This document shows, piece after piece, positions 27,105-36,772 of a stretch of 64,000 bases of DNA (its first letter is position 1; each line of letters begins with the position of its first letter). Source of the stretch: Kordiimonas sp. SCSIO 12603 (GTDB lineage: Bacteria; Pseudomonadota; Alphaproteobacteria; Sphingomonadales; Kordiimonadaceae); NCBI RefSeq assembly GCF_024398035.1, contig NZ_CP073748.1, forward strand, positions 735,501 through 799,500, written 5' to 3'. The position numbers and the translations under genes were made by a program. Under the pieces are notes generated by a model. It did no database searches. It saw only the letters and a list, made by a program, of their open reading frames with translations, and had not been told where the DNA came from.

Positions 27105-29114
27105 TCAGTGAGTATTTGCAGTGATAGTTGTGCGCATAATATCACTGGTTTTTTGCACAAACCGAGATGTGGCGATATTCCCGTTGGAGATGGAATAATA
27201 CCGCATAGGCCCAACATGGGTGTTCAGCAGTGTTGATGTTTGCATATCGCTGAGAAGGCGCAGTTGGGTTTGGTTGTTTTTATCAAGGCAGTATAAATTC
27301 TGCCCCGAGAGGCGGTATGTCAGGATACTATTATGCAGGGGCGAGCTGCATTCTGCCGTGTTAATTGCTGTTGTTGCATTCAGGAATGCCTGCATATTCT
27401 GGTCAATATATAAGGTATGATCCTGTTCTGAAAATGCAAAGGCCCACTGTGCACTCAGGCTGTCTCTCTGCCCCGTAAATATATTCTGGCGGTATAAGTG
27501 CCAGCGGTTTTCCGAGTATTGGCTATGGAAAATAGAAGATGCATCTGCCCATGTCGCTGCACGGGCGGGCTTTGCCGTCTCCAGCGTTTTAATGGTTTTG
27601 CCAGCTGCTAAATCAACGATAATGATTCCTCTGCTGCTATTGATAAGGATGTGGGCATCATCATTTGCCCAATCGATACTTATGAAAGAATGGCTTACGT
27701 GTGGCAGTTCTACAGAAGACAGATTCTCTGAGTTCAGGTCTTTGATCCATAACATGTCATCCCCGGTGCGCCTTGAAATAAACGCCAGTTGCTCACCGCT
27801 CCGGGAGTAGGTTGGAAGATAATCCATGTCGGAAGAATTGAGGCTGAGAAAGTCTTTACCATTCACCGTGATATTATGATTGCTAAGATAAGATCCGAAA
27901 AGATAATCCCGCCCATTACTGAGGCGTTTCATGCCGCCAATACGGCGTGAGCCAGGCACGAGAATACGCGAGCTGCCGCCGAATAATGTTTCTATCAGGT
28001 GATGAGAGGGATGCGGGCCAGAGTGTATAATGCCTGTGCCGTCATGGTTCCAGATGGCTGCGAGTAATTCATAATCCATATCCAGTAGTTTGGAATATGT
28101 ACTGTCCGCCAGATTGACCTCAAAAATACTGGAATGTTCGCTCGTTTGGTTGGCAACTAGCAGAAGGTGTCCGGTGTGCGGGTTGGTATCAATATGATAG
28201 TTGCCAATGCCTGATGGTAAAGGCTGAGGTAGGCGGCGCTTGCTGTCATTGTCCAAATCAAGTTCATAGAGAATAAATGGCGCATAGCGGTGGGCGCGTT
28301 CTGTGAAAAATAGTTTTGTACCATCGCGGTTGAAGGCTAGCGCTTTCAGGTTTGGTCCTGAGGTGCATTCATAGATGGGCTTTGGTGCTTGAGGAATGGC
28401 AACCTGAAACTCCACCATATGCAATTGGCAGGTTCCGGGTGCTGTATATTTATAAACCAACCGATTATCATCCGGTGCCCAGTGAGATAGTGATGCGTCA
28501 CCACCCTGTTGGCTGATGATCTCAGGGGCCGCTTCGCCTTTTTTGAGTAAATGAATTTCTGCGGGCTGGTTATCTACTCTGCGAGAATAGGCCAGCATTT
28601 CACCGTTATTAGACTGTTCAACATCGAATTGAATACCGTCTAACCTGACAAGCGGGGATACCTGAATACTCTCTGATTGCGGCGTGGGTTGGCTTATCTG
28701 GTAAACAACAAACCCGATGATCAGCACCAGCACAGCGGCGATGCTGAGATGGAAAACAGAGAATCTATTGGCGGCACGCGAAGGTGCTACAACCACTGTT
28801 GCTTGAACTTCCTGGGCCTTGCATACAAAGCGGTATCCCACCTTCGGAATAGTGATGATGAAACGTTTGGCTTTCTCTGTATCGCCAAGAGCTTTACGCA
28901 AATTCAAAACGGCGCGGTTAATGGCGTGATCAGAGACGATCTGACCGTGCCACACGGATGCTATCAGATCATCCCTGCTGATGTCTTTGCCGTTGTGCGC
29001 GATGAAGAAGCTAAGGAGAGCGGCTGTTTTAGGCTCCAGGCGCTCTTGGCCGTTCGGCCCTGTGAGCAGATTTTTTTGTTGATCGAACTCAAAGTTTTCC
29101 AGTTGCCAGCGCAT
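27105..29114 (-). CDS. CadC/ToxR-like membrane transcription factor with periplasmic beta-propeller
   Basis: The 669-residue protein has an OmpR/PhoB-type winged helix at residues 1-98 (ISRDDLIASVWHGQIVSDHA, IPKVGYRFVCKA), one transmembrane helix at about 119-141, and a large C-terminal region of TolB/WD40-like propeller repeats. The DNA-binding part is cytoplasmic and the propeller periplasmic. Such proteins sense an external signal and act at promoters without a phosphorelay. The neighbouring divergent esterase gene is a plausible target. The signal is unknown. Confidence 0.88.
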   Translation of the reverse strand: MRWQLENFEFDQQKNLLTGPNGQERLEPKTAALLSFFIAHNGKDISRDDLIASVWHGQIVSDHAINRAVLNLRKALGDTEKAKRFIITIPKVGYRFVCKAQEVQATVVVAPSRAANRFSVFHLSIAAVLVLIIGFVVYQISQPTPQSESIQVSPLVRLDGIQFDVEQSNNGEMLAYSRRVDNQPAEIHLLKKGEAAPEIISQQGGDASLSHWAPDDNRLVYKYTAPGTCQLHMVEFQVAIPQAPKPIYECTSGPNLKALAFNRDGTKLFFTERAHRYAPFILYELDLDNDSKRRLPQPLPSGIGNYHIDTNPHTGHLLLVANQTSEHSSIFEVNLADSTYSKLLDMDYELLAAIWNHDGTGIIHSGPHPSHHLIETLFGGSSRILVPGSRRIGGMKRLSNGRDYLFGSYLSNHNITVNGKDFLSLNSSDMDYLPTYSRSGEQLAFISRRTGDDMLWIKDLNSENLSSVELPHVSHSFISIDWANDDAHILINSSRGIIIVDLAAGKTIKTLETAKPARAATWADASSIFHSQYSENRWHLYRQNIFTGQRDSLSAQWAFAFSEQDHTLYIDQNMQAFLNATTAINTAECSSPLHNSILTYRLSGQNLYCLDKNNQTQLRLLSDMQTSTLLNTHVGPMRYYSISNGNIATSRFVQKTSDIMRTTITANTH

Positions 29115-29519
29115 TATCCTGAAATTCCTTGCCCGCCAATGTGGTTATTTTTAACGGTCATCATAAATACTCATAAAAACTCATGCTCGGGACACGACTA
29201 TTTTCCATTCCGTCGCCAGTATCTGTGGGCACTCAGTCCAGAAGTGGGTGCTTCTTTGTTGAGTAATGGATACTGGAACACTGAATGATCGATCCTTTCG
29301 GAAATGTACCAGCCGCAGATAGCGCATATAATACGAAGCCATCCCGAATAGCGGGAACTACACACTTTTATCATGCCTGTTGTCAATGTGGGAGGTGCAC
29401 CCTGCGGTACAGGCAAGGTTTCGCGCGCTGTTTCGTTCAGGTTTCTCTTAAGTCCATTTCAAAGGCAGCTTTCTGCCTGAAGTTTCAAATAGTTTAATGT
29501 TAGAAGAAAGAGAAACATC
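29115..29519. other. 405-bp intergenic region with no convincing gene
   Basis: It divides the CadC-like gene and the esterase gene, which are divergent, and should carry both promoters. A short perfect hairpin (AGGCAG-CTTT-CTGCCT) lies at about 29462-29477 in the esterase leader. Open frames across it lack ribosome sites and look random. A small RNA cannot be excluded. Confidence 0.4.
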
Positions 29520-30431
29520 ATGTTTTGTTCCTTCAAATCAGCCTTGTGTTTAGTGTTGCTGTTCATCGCTAGTAGCGCTTACGGGGCTTCGCCTGAAATG
29601 AAAACCTTATCAGATATCGACTATGGCCAGCATACTGCACAAACCATGGACGTTTATATACCTGAGGGTGCCAATGGGGCCCCTATGATATTTATGGTGC
29701 ATGGCGGCGGCTGGAGAGGCGGGGATAAGGCCAATTCAGGCGAGGTGGATAACAAGATCGCCCATTGGGTGGAAAAGGGGTTTGTCTTTGCCTCTACCAA
29801 TTACCGTACCCTGCCGGAGGCTGATCCGGTGACACAGGCGAGTGATGTTGCGGCGGCCTTGCTGTTTGCTCAAAAACAAGCGCATGTGTGGGGTAGTGAT
29901 CCCGCAAAAGTCATCTTGATGGGGCATTCCGCTGGGGCGCATCTGGTCTCACTTGTATCTGCGCAATATAGCACTGGTGCAGCGAAACTGTTGAAGCCGC
30001 TTCTTGGAACGGTATCGTTGGATATCACCGGCTATGATATTGTTGAGAAATTCACACCTCCCAATCATTCTGAATTTTATGAGAGAAACTTTGGCACTGA
30101 CCCGGAGTATTTAAAAAAGGCGTCTCCGTTCTATGCCCTTAAAGCTCAAATTCCGCCGTTCTTGGCAGTGTGTTCTATTCATACAGTAACGGCTTGTGCA
30201 CAAAGCGAGAAATTCGTCAAAAAGGTACTAAGCTATGGTGGTTATGCGGGGCTTATATCTGTGAGCTTAAAGCATATGCCATTAAATGCGGAACTGGGGA
30301 AAGTGGGCTGTTTTACAGCGGAGGTTGATGGTTTCCTGAGAAAGCTGGATCCAGTTGTTGCTGGTTTGTTGCCGCTCCAAAAGGTTGAGACGCAGGGAGA
30401 GTGTGTGCTGGTAAAAGGGCTTGAAGGATAA
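29520..30431 (+). CDS. Secreted alpha/beta hydrolase (carboxylesterase-like)
   Basis: The 303-residue protein has a signal peptide ending near SSAYGA. It carries the oxyanion-hole motif HGGGW and the nucleophile elbow GHSAG, as in the hormone-sensitive-lipase/BD-FAE type of esterases. A His near the C-terminus (SLKHMPLN) is a candidate for the triad. The site GAAAGAG precedes the ATG. The substrate is unknown. It may be controlled by the divergent CadC-like regulator. Confidence 0.85.
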   Translation: MFCSFKSALCLVLLFIASSAYGASPEMKTLSDIDYGQHTAQTMDVYIPEGANGAPMIFMVHGGGWRGGDKANSGEVDNKIAHWVEKGFVFASTNYRTLPEADPVTQASDVAAALLFAQKQAHVWGSDPAKVILMGHSAGAHLVSLVSAQYSTGAAKLLKPLLGTVSLDITGYDIVEKFTPPNHSEFYERNFGTDPEYLKKASPFYALKAQIPPFLAVCSIHTVTACAQSEKFVKKVLSYGGYAGLISVSLKHMPLNAELGKVGCFTAEVDGFLRKLDPVVAGLLPLQKVETQGECVLVKGLEG

Positions 30432-30458
30432 GCCTTCTGAAAGAGAATTGTAGCCAAC

Positions 30459-30488
30459 AAAAAAGCCAGTCCGAAGACTGGCTTTTTT
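30459..30488. terminator. Bidirectional terminator
   Basis: A perfect 13-bp stem (AAAAAAGCCAGTC / GACTGGCTTTTTT) with a CGAA tetraloop-type loop lies between the esterase gene and the converging tRNA-Phe. Confidence 0.9.
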
Positions 30489-30491
30489 AAA

Positions 30492-30566
30492 TGGTGCCCG
30501 GGGGCGGATTTGAACCACCGACACGCGGATTTTCAATCCGCTGCTCTACCCCTGAGCTACCCGGGC
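30492..30566 (-). tRNA. tRNA-Phe (anticodon GAA)
   Basis: The cloverleaf is complete: acceptor stem GCCCGGG/CCCGGGC, D-arm with GCTCAGGGGTAGAGC, anticodon stem GCGGA/TCCGC around loop TTGAAAA, T-arm with GGTTCAAATCC, discriminator A and encoded CCA at 30494-30492. It lies 130 bp downstream of yacG, in the same direction. Confidence 0.97.
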
Positions 30567-30696
30567 ACATAATATTCTCGGGTGGGTGCCCCGAGGTGCG
30601 AGGGGGTGTTTAGCTAATATTTTGACCCCTGTCCAGCACCTATTACATTTTTTTTGCGATTATTTTTCTGAGGCGCTGCTTTAAAAGCCTGAGACG

Positions 30697-30873
30697 CTAT
30701 TCTTCAACCAACTCATCGGGGATTTCCGTATCGCCCGGAAGCACATACCCTTCAGAGAACCACTTGCCTAAATCCACGTCTGCGCAGCGTTTTGAGCAAA
30801 AAGGGCGGAATTTATGATCTGTTGGTTTGTTGCATTGAGGGCATTTTGCGCCCTGTTTTTTGGCTTCAGTCAT
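30697..30873 (-). CDS. yacG: DNA gyrase inhibitor YacG
   Basis: The 58-residue product has a zinc finger of the pattern CPQC ... CSKRC, followed by DLGKWFSEGYVLPG, the YacG signature. YacG binds the C-terminal domain of GyrB and blocks DNA binding. The start at 30873 overlaps the 3' end of the RNase E/G gene by 8 bp, so translation is coupled; a longer frame to 30945 is inside the upstream gene. Last gene of the housekeeping operon. Confidence 0.92.
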   Translation of the reverse strand: MTEAKKQGAKCPQCNKPTDHKFRPFCSKRCADVDLGKWFSEGYVLPGDTEIPDELVEE

Positions 30874-32260
30874 GACGGATATAAACCTCTGTTTTTTCAC
30901 CGGGGCTGATATCAAGCTGGCGCTGAGTGCTTGCTTCAAGAGCATCCAGAAGAGAATCGTTTGTAATTAACCAGCTCATGGCATTTTGTGGCAGTTTAAT
31001 CACCAGTTTTCCGGGTTCAGCAGAAAGACCAGCCGCTTGCGCTTTCTGGAGTGTATCCAGGGCTGTTGCCATATCTCGTGCTACAGGTGTGCGCTGCCGC
31101 TGCATCCGGTCACGGAGAGACAAGCCACTGCGCTTGCGGGTAAACTCAACAAGCCCGAAGGTGGATATACCTGTGTGCTGAACAGGTACCCGGTCTTCCC
31201 GCATGGTGCGTTCTATAAGCTGCATCAGCTCCCGCGCATGCCCTTTGCCAGACATATCAATATAATCCACCACAATAAGGCCGCCAATGTCCTGAAATTG
31301 CAGGTGGTGAGCGATGGCCATTGTAGCTTCCATATTCACTATAAGCTTAGCTTCTCCCGCATTCATATGCTTGAGTGCACTACCCATATTCACATCAACC
31401 ACTGTCATGGCAGGTGTTGGTGTGATGGAAATCCAACCGCCAGACGGCAGGTCAATACGGTCAGCCAGCGATTCTTCGATCGATTCGTTCACGCCTAATT
31501 CTTCGAAGGCATTTTTGCCGTCATAACCTTTGATGCGCGGTAGCAGGTCAGGCCACTGGGATTTTGCGAGCTTTTTCACATCAGCCGCAAAACTACCGCC
31601 TTCAATCATAATAGGCAGATCGCTGTCTGGAGCACTAAGAAGGGCGCGTTCCGCTTCAGAGTAGCTGAACACAAGGCCAGGTTCACCAACAAGGCTGCTT
31701 AAAGCCTCTGTTAGACGTTTGGCCTCAGCTATTACCGCTTTGGGATCAATATCCACAGCACGGGAGCGCACGATGATAGCTGCATTCGCAGCAAACGGGC
31801 TTAGGCCTTCCCTCAGTGCCTTTAGCGTACGCGGTGGCAGGTCCTTTGAGAAATTGAGGCGCGCACCACCTGTTTCCACCACCAGATAGCGGCCTGTGAT
31901 CCGTGGACGTACGCTCACACTCAGCGCTTTGCCGTCTTCAATGGAAGAAGGTTCAGCTATCACCTGCACCCTTAGGGCTTGGCCTTCCTGAACGCAGTCA
32001 CCAATGCCGCCTACTTGCCCTTTCACGAGAAGCCTTGCCCGGCGAAAATTAAGGGCACCCATCAGGCCGTTTCCTAAATCAAGGAATGCCATGTCCAGAG
32101 CATGATCTACATTGGTTACACGAGCGTCGAACACAGCCTCCAAGGGGCTGATAGCAACGCTTTCATGAAAGCGCAGTGCAACTGGCAGTTCGTCAGCATC
32201 AATATCAGCACTGCGCCACTGGCCAATACCGGGTTCAATAATGGTAAAACCGTTGTTCAT
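30866..32260 (-). CDS. Ribonuclease E/G family protein
   Basis: The 464-residue protein contains an S1-like region and a catalytic core with both magnesium-binding aspartates, in VVDVNMGS and GGLIVVDYIDM, plus the RSGLSL segment. It cleaves single-stranded AU-rich RNA in mRNA decay or rRNA maturation. It lacks the long disordered tail of RNase E. The ATG at 32260 overlaps the maf stop codon (TAATG), which favours it over an upstream start at 32293. The short form beside maf and infA is common in Alphaproteobacteria, which carry a separate full RNase E elsewhere. Confidence 0.92.
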   Translation of the reverse strand: MNNGFTIIEPGIGQWRSADIDADELPVALRFHESVAISPLEAVFDARVTNVDHALDMAFLDLGNGLMGALNFRRARLLVKGQVGGIGDCVQEGQALRVQVIAEPSSIEDGKALSVSVRPRITGRYLVVETGGARLNFSKDLPPRTLKALREGLSPFAANAAIIVRSRAVDIDPKAVIAEAKRLTEALSSLVGEPGLVFSYSEAERALLSAPDSDLPIMIEGGSFAADVKKLAKSQWPDLLPRIKGYDGKNAFEELGVNESIEESLADRIDLPSGGWISITPTPAMTVVDVNMGSALKHMNAGEAKLIVNMEATMAIAHHLQFQDIGGLIVVDYIDMSGKGHARELMQLIERTMREDRVPVQHTGISTFGLVEFTRKRSGLSLRDRMQRQRTPVARDMATALDTLQKAQAAGLSAEPGKLVIKLPQNAMSWLITNDSLLDALEASTQRQLDISPGEKTEVYIRHD

Positions 32261-32877
32261 TATGGGTGTGTTTCCATATGTGCGTTCAGCCAACCGCCTA
32301 CTTCAAAGAGCGGCAAGCCTACCACATTGCTGTATGAGCCTGAAATAAAGCGCACAAATGTAGCGCCCAGACCCTGAATGGCATATCCGCCTGCTTTGCC
32401 GTCCCATTCGCCGCTTGTGATATAGCGCTCTGTATCCTCGTGAGAGAGGCGCTTGAAAGCAACAACAGTGGAAACGGATTTAGTGAGCTGTTTCCCGCAA
32501 GGCAAAATAAGTGAAATACCAGAGATTACCTTGTGCCGTCTGCCTGAAAGCAAGGCAAGGCACTCTCGCGCAGTTCTTTCATCTTCTGCTTTGGGCAGGA
32601 TGCGTTTCCCTACTGCAACAACTGTGTCAGCCGCCAAAATCAGGTTACCGCTTTTGCTTTCAGCAACCTTGGCGGCTTTCTCATGCGCAAGCCGTTCTGC
32701 GTGGGCTTTCGGCAGCTCACGGTCAAACGGGGTTTCATTAATATCAGCGGGGATAATGGCGGAAGGTGTCACGCCAATTTGGCCGAGCAGGTCTAATCGC
32801 CGCGGAGATGCGGACGCTAGTATCAAACCTACTGGAGAAGCTCCCGGTTCAACAAGCTTGGTGGTCACGTCAGCCAC
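32260..32877 (-). CDS. maf: Maf family nucleotide pyrophosphatase
   Basis: The 205-residue protein opens with LILASASPRR, the Maf signature, and has the catalytic Asp region AADTVVAVG. Maf proteins hydrolyse non-canonical or modified nucleoside triphosphates to monophosphates. It lies 9 bp downstream of infA and shares TAATG with the RNase gene, so it is co-translated within this operon. Confidence 0.93.
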   Translation of the reverse strand: MADVTTKLVEPGASPVGLILASASPRRLDLLGQIGVTPSAIIPADINETPFDRELPKAHAERLAHEKAAKVAESKSGNLILAADTVVAVGKRILPKAEDERTARECLALLSGRRHKVISGISLILPCGKQLTKSVSTVVAFKRLSHEDTERYITSGEWDGKAGGYAIQGLGATFVRFISGSYSNVVGLPLFEVGGWLNAHMETHP

Positions 32878-32885
32878 CGAAGTGC

Positions 32886-33104
32886 TTATTTGAAGCGGTA
32901 TGTGATACGGCCTTTAGTCAGGTCGTAAGGTGTCATTTCAACGAGAACGTCATCGCCCGCTAGAACACGAATGCGGTTTTTGCGCATCTTGCCAGCTGTG
33001 TGGCCGAGGATCTCGTGGTCATTCTCAAGCTTTACACGGAACATTGCGTTAGGCAGCAGTTCTGTAACTGTGCCGCGCATCTCGAGTACTTCTTCTTTTG
33101 CCAT
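32886..33104 (-). CDS. infA: Translation initiation factor IF-1
   Basis: The 72-residue protein ([11 protein letters not shown]...) is a single S1/OB-fold domain with [17 protein letters not shown] and ending in GRITYRFK. It binds the ribosomal A site during initiation. GGAG lies before the ATG at 33104; eleven extra upstream codons are not used. The 181-bp gap upstream holds the likely operon promoter. Confidence 0.97.
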   Translation of the reverse strand: MAKEEVLEMRGTVTELLPNAMFRVKLENDHEILGHTAGKMRKNRIRVLAGDDVLVEMTPYDLTKGRITYRFK

Positions 33105-33285
33105 TATGGCTCCTTGTTGTGGCTTTGGCCCTTTCAAATTCGGCCATATTCATGGCCTCGTTAAAGCTTAATTGCAACAGCTTTGCTGCAATTTCCTATG
33201 AAAAATATAGAATAAATTGGTTAAATATCTGCGAACAGCGGTTTTTTTGCATCATTGGAGTGATGAGAAATAGCGCAAAAGTTGC

Positions 33286-33711
33286 TTATGCGCCTTCGAA
33301 TTGAAGGCGATCAGCGATTCGCGTTTCAAGGTGATCCCGCACCAGACGGTAACTATCCATCACTTGATCACGGTTGCCTTCTGCGTCTGATGGGTCAGGT
33401 GTTGCCCAAAATTCCAGGGCCACGTCCGGGTATTTGTTGGTGATCATATCCCGGCTTTCTTCTGTAAGTGTAATCACCAGATCAAAAAGGGTGATATCCA
33501 CATCAGCAAGTGTTTTTGGGTTATGGTCCGCGATATCAATGCCGATTTCGGCCATTGCAGAAACAGAGAAGGGATCAAGGGCGCCAGCGATTAAGCCACT
33601 TGATTCTACAAACACACGGCGTTTGCTGTGCTTGGAAGCAAGGGCGCTGGCCATTGGGCTTCTTACCGCATTCTGATTACAGACAAAGAGGATGCTTTTA
33701 AGCTTGGTCAT
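33286..33711 (-). CDS. Low-molecular-weight phosphatase family protein
   Basis: The 141-residue protein has the phosphatase P-loop CNQNAVRS (C-x5-R-S) near the N-terminus and the acid motif DPSD further on (ATPDPSDAEG). The family dephosphorylates phosphotyrosine or reduces arsenate; this branch, coupled to UPF0262 in Alphaproteobacteria, has no settled substrate. The ATG overlaps the UPF0262 stop codon (TAATG). Confidence 0.87.
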   Translation of the reverse strand: MTKLKSILFVCNQNAVRSPMASALASKHSKRRVFVESSGLIAGALDPFSVSAMAEIGIDIADHNPKTLADVDITLFDLVITLTEESRDMITNKYPDVALEFWATPDPSDAEGNRDQVMDSYRLVRDHLETRIADRLQFEGA

Positions 33712-34205
33712 TAGCGTGGTCCTCGTCCGTCTTTTAAGTGGAGTACACATACAAGGGTAAACAGCCGCCTTGCGGTTTGGTGATCAATCTCGATCTTGCC
33801 GTCGAGCCGTTCTTTCAGTAGTTCGCTACCTTCGTTATGGAGACCGCGACGGCCCATATCAATGGCTTCAATCTGTGATGGGCTTGCAGATTTAATCGCT
33901 TCATAATAGCTGTCACAGATTGCGAAATATTCGCGGATAATCCGGCGGAATGGTGTAACTGCCAAGCGGAACGACATCAATGGGCTTTGATCTTCTGCCT
34001 GCACATCAAAAGCGAGCCTGCCTTCGATAATACCCAAATGCAGTTTATAGGGGCCTGCGTAGCTTTGATCCGATGTTTGAACCAGATCAAAGCTGTTTTC
34101 TTCAAGAAGATCATAGATGGCGATGCGGCGCTCGTGCTCAATATCGGCACTCCAGCGCACAATGGTGCTTTCATCCAGCGTTACATCTACGAGTTTCTTG
34201 CTCAT
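33711..34205 (-). CDS. UPF0262 family protein
   Basis: The 164-residue soluble protein matches the alphaproteobacterial UPF0262 family in size, sequence style ([25 protein letters not shown]) and place between hisD and a phosphatase gene. It begins 8 bp after the hisD stop. The molecular function is not known. Confidence 0.88.
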   Translation of the reverse strand: MSKKLVDVTLDESTIVRWSADIEHERRIAIYDLLEENSFDLVQTSDQSYAGPYKLHLGIIEGRLAFDVQAEDQSPLMSFRLAVTPFRRIIREYFAICDSYYEAIKSASPSQIEAIDMGRRGLHNEGSELLKERLDGKIEIDHQTARRLFTLVCVLHLKDGRGPR

Positions 34206-34213
34206 AGGCCTCG

Positions 34214-35512
34214 TTACTTTGTTTCCTCAAGCCTGATGGCCACAGAGAGCGCATGCGCTCCCAAGCCTTCTTCTTCCGCTAACCTAACAGCAGAAGGACC
34301 GATTGCGCGAAGGCTTTCTTCAGTGCAACCAACAAAAGTAGTGCGTTTCATGAAATCGTAAACGCTCAGACCGCCAGAAAATCTTGCTGTGCGCGCGGTT
34401 GGCAGCACGTGGTTTGGCCCTGCCACATAATCACCAATAGCCTCCGGTGTGTGTCTCCCAAGGAAGATCGCACCAGCGTTGCGGATTTTTTCCTGCATTT
34501 CAGAAGGGTTGTCCACAGCCAGTTCAAGGTGTTCCGCTGCCAAGCGGTCAATCAGTGGGATGCTGGTTTCAAGATCATCAACCACAATAACTGCGCCGTA
34601 ATTGGTCCAGCTTTCAAGCGCGATATCTCGGCGGTCAAGCGACGCCAGGTGATCTTCAACAGCGCCAATTACCATTTCAGCATATTTTTCACTGTCTGTG
34701 ATCAGGATGCTCTGGGCCGCGGTATCATGCTCTGCTTGTGACAGAAGATCAGCTGCAATCCAGCGTGGGTCGTTTTTATCATCAGCCACCACAAGAATTT
34801 CACTTGGGCCTGCGATGCTGTCGATCCCCACTTTACCGAATACTTGGCGCTTGGCTTCTGCAACAAAAGCGTTACCCGGGCCAACAATTTTATCCACCGG
34901 TTTGATGGTGTCGGTACCGTATGCCAGTGCCGCGACCGCTTGTGCGCCGCCGATACGGTAAATCTCAGTCACACCTGCCAGCTTGGCTGCTGCCAGCACA
35001 AGGGGGCTTAATTCATCATCAGGGGTTGGTACCACCATCACAAGGCGGTCAACGCCCGCAACCTTCGCAGGGATTGCGTTCATCAACACAGAAGACGGAT
35101 AACTAGCAAGCCCGCCTGGCACATAAAGGCCTGCTGCTTCCACAGCTTTCCAGTGTTGGCCCAGCCTTACACCTACCTCGTCGATATAATCGAGATTTTC
35201 CGGTAACTGTTTCACGTGAAAAGATTTTATCCGGTCAGCCGCTACTTCGAGAGCACGCATTGTCTCTGCGTCTACCTGTGTGCAGGCTGCTTCAATTTCT
35301 GCTTCTGTGATACGCAGACCTTTAGAGGCTGCATCAAACCGGTCAAACTTTGTTGTTAGCTCTATGAGTGCTTCATCACCGCGTTCCTGCACATCTTTGA
35401 TAATACCGCGTACGGTATCACTTACATCAGAAGAGCTTTCGCGCTTCATGCCCAGAAGGGCTTCGAACGCGCTTTCGAAATCAGAATTTTTTGTATTAAG
35501 CCGCAGAACCAT
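34214..35512 (-). CDS. hisD: Histidinol dehydrogenase
   Basis: The 432-residue enzyme carries out the last two oxidations of histidine synthesis, L-histidinol to L-histidine with NAD+. Family features include the loop [12 protein letters not shown] and the zinc-site region with [11 protein letters not shown]. The ATG at 35512 overlaps the end of hisG by 17 bp and has GAGG upstream, so it is preferred over a start at 35539. hisG and hisD are coupled; other his genes are elsewhere. Confidence 0.96.
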   Translation of the reverse strand: MVLRLNTKNSDFESAFEALLGMKRESSSDVSDTVRGIIKDVQERGDEALIELTTKFDRFDAASKGLRITEAEIEAACTQVDAETMRALEVAADRIKSFHVKQLPENLDYIDEVGVRLGQHWKAVEAAGLYVPGGLASYPSSVLMNAIPAKVAGVDRLVMVVPTPDDELSPLVLAAAKLAGVTEIYRIGGAQAVAALAYGTDTIKPVDKIVGPGNAFVAEAKRQVFGKVGIDSIAGPSEILVVADDKNDPRWIAADLLSQAEHDTAAQSILITDSEKYAEMVIGAVEDHLASLDRRDIALESWTNYGAVIVVDDLETSIPLIDRLAAEHLELAVDNPSEMQEKIRNAGAIFLGRHTPEAIGDYVAGPNHVLPTARTARFSGGLSVYDFMKRTTFVGCTEESLRAIGPSAVRLAEEEGLGAHALSVAIRLEETK

Positions 35513-36164
35513 TGTCGAGAGCCTCTCTAAATCTATCAATCCAGTAATTTACCTCCTTTGGGCGCGTTTTAAACGCCGGCCGGTTCACCACCAGCCGCGA
35601 GGTAATATGGGTCAAGACTTCAACTTCCTTCAGTTGGTTCGCGCGCAGCGTACCACCTGTGGAAACAAGGTCTACGATACGGCGGGAAAGCCCAAGCTTT
35701 GGGGCAAGTTCCATCGCGCCGTTGAGCTTAATGCATTCTGCCTGCACGCCGCGGTTCGCATAATATTCCCGGGTGAGGTTCGGATATTTGGTTGCCACAC
35801 GAATGTGGGACCACTCACGCGGGTCTTCCTCGCAATCATCTTCCGGCATGGCAAGCGACAGGCGGCAGTGGCCGATATCCAGATCAAGCGGGGAATAAAG
35901 ATCACTATATCCGAATTCCTGAAGAACATCATTTCCAACCACGCCAAAATGGGCCGCGCCAAAGGCAACAAATGTTGCCGCATCAAATGCTCTAACACGG
36001 ATGATGTTTAGATGTTTGAGGTTGGTTTCAAATTCCAGTTTGCGAGATTTCGGGTTTGTGAAATCATCTTCAGGGATAATGCCTGCTGCGTGCACTAGCG
36101 GCATTACTTCTTCCAGAATTCGGCCCTTCGGCAGGGCAAGAACCAATTTTTGGCTTAGTTCCAT
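35496..36164 (-). CDS. hisG: ATP phosphoribosyltransferase, short form (HisG-S)
   Basis: The 222-residue protein catalyses the first step of histidine synthesis. It has LVLALPKGRI at the N-terminus and STGGTLRANQL, the PRPP-binding loop, near residue 168. It lacks the C-terminal regulatory ACT-like domain of the 300-residue form, so it needs the regulatory subunit HisZ, which is not in the window. Starts 54 bp after the DUF2948 gene. Confidence 0.95.
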   Translation of the reverse strand: MELSQKLVLALPKGRILEEVMPLVHAAGIIPEDDFTNPKSRKLEFETNLKHLNIIRVRAFDAATFVAFGAAHFGVVGNDVLQEFGYSDLYSPLDLDIGHCRLSLAMPEDDCEEDPREWSHIRVATKYPNLTREYYANRGVQAECIKLNGAMELAPKLGLSRRIVDLVSTGGTLRANQLKEVEVLTHITSRLVVNRPAFKTRPKEVNYWIDRFREALDNGSAA

Positions 36165-36218
36165 TGGGGGATCCAGTTCTGTTTGGATATAACTTTAAAC
36201 GATCGTAGCTATGTGTTG

Positions 36219-36665
36219 TTACAGTGAATGTGTTGGGCGAGCGATTGCTTCCCAGCCTTCTGATAAATCAGATGCCACTGCATCAATCGCTTCGACAGCA
36301 AGTTTAATTGCCGGACCACCCGCAAAATTCAAAATCACAAAAAAGCCAGCGTCGCTTTCTACTGCTTCAACGCTTAGAAGCTCAAGAAAGCTTTCCTTTT
36401 CAGATAGATCAATCCCGCTCAGTTGAGCATCGTTTACACCAGAGAAGTGGAAGCCGGTTCTGATACGCTCACCTTTTGGTTTGCGGAACAGGCGCTTCTT
36501 TTCCCAGCGGTAGCGGTTGCCAACGGCTGCGAAGCGCTTTTCTTCAGGCAACCAGGCAATATCGCCAACCCTGATTACCATATCCTGCAAAAGCGCAGAA
36601 ATGACAGTTAGGTCGTCAGGGGTTTGTGCAACAAGTTTCAAAATGTCGCTTTGTGGTTTTGACAT
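36219..36665 (-). CDS. DUF2948 family protein
   Basis: The 148-residue soluble protein matches the DUF2948 family in length, in the FLELLSVEAVE and FAGGPAIKL segments, and in its place between murA and hisG in Alphaproteobacteria. No enzymatic motif is visible and the role is unknown. Confidence 0.88.
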   Translation of the reverse strand: MSKPQSDILKLVAQTPDDLTVISALLQDMVIRVGDIAWLPEEKRFAAVGNRYRWEKKRLFRKPKGERIRTGFHFSGVNDAQLSGIDLSEKESFLELLSVEAVESDAGFFVILNFAGGPAIKLAVEAIDAVASDLSEGWEAIARPTHSL

Positions 36666-36772
36666 ACAAATGGTCCAATCAATTCAGCCAACAGGTGCAA
36701 TGTAGTGATGAAGGCGCGAAGGTTCAAAAAGAATTGTCGGATTCCACTAAATTTTCTGTGTTTTGAGCGCGT

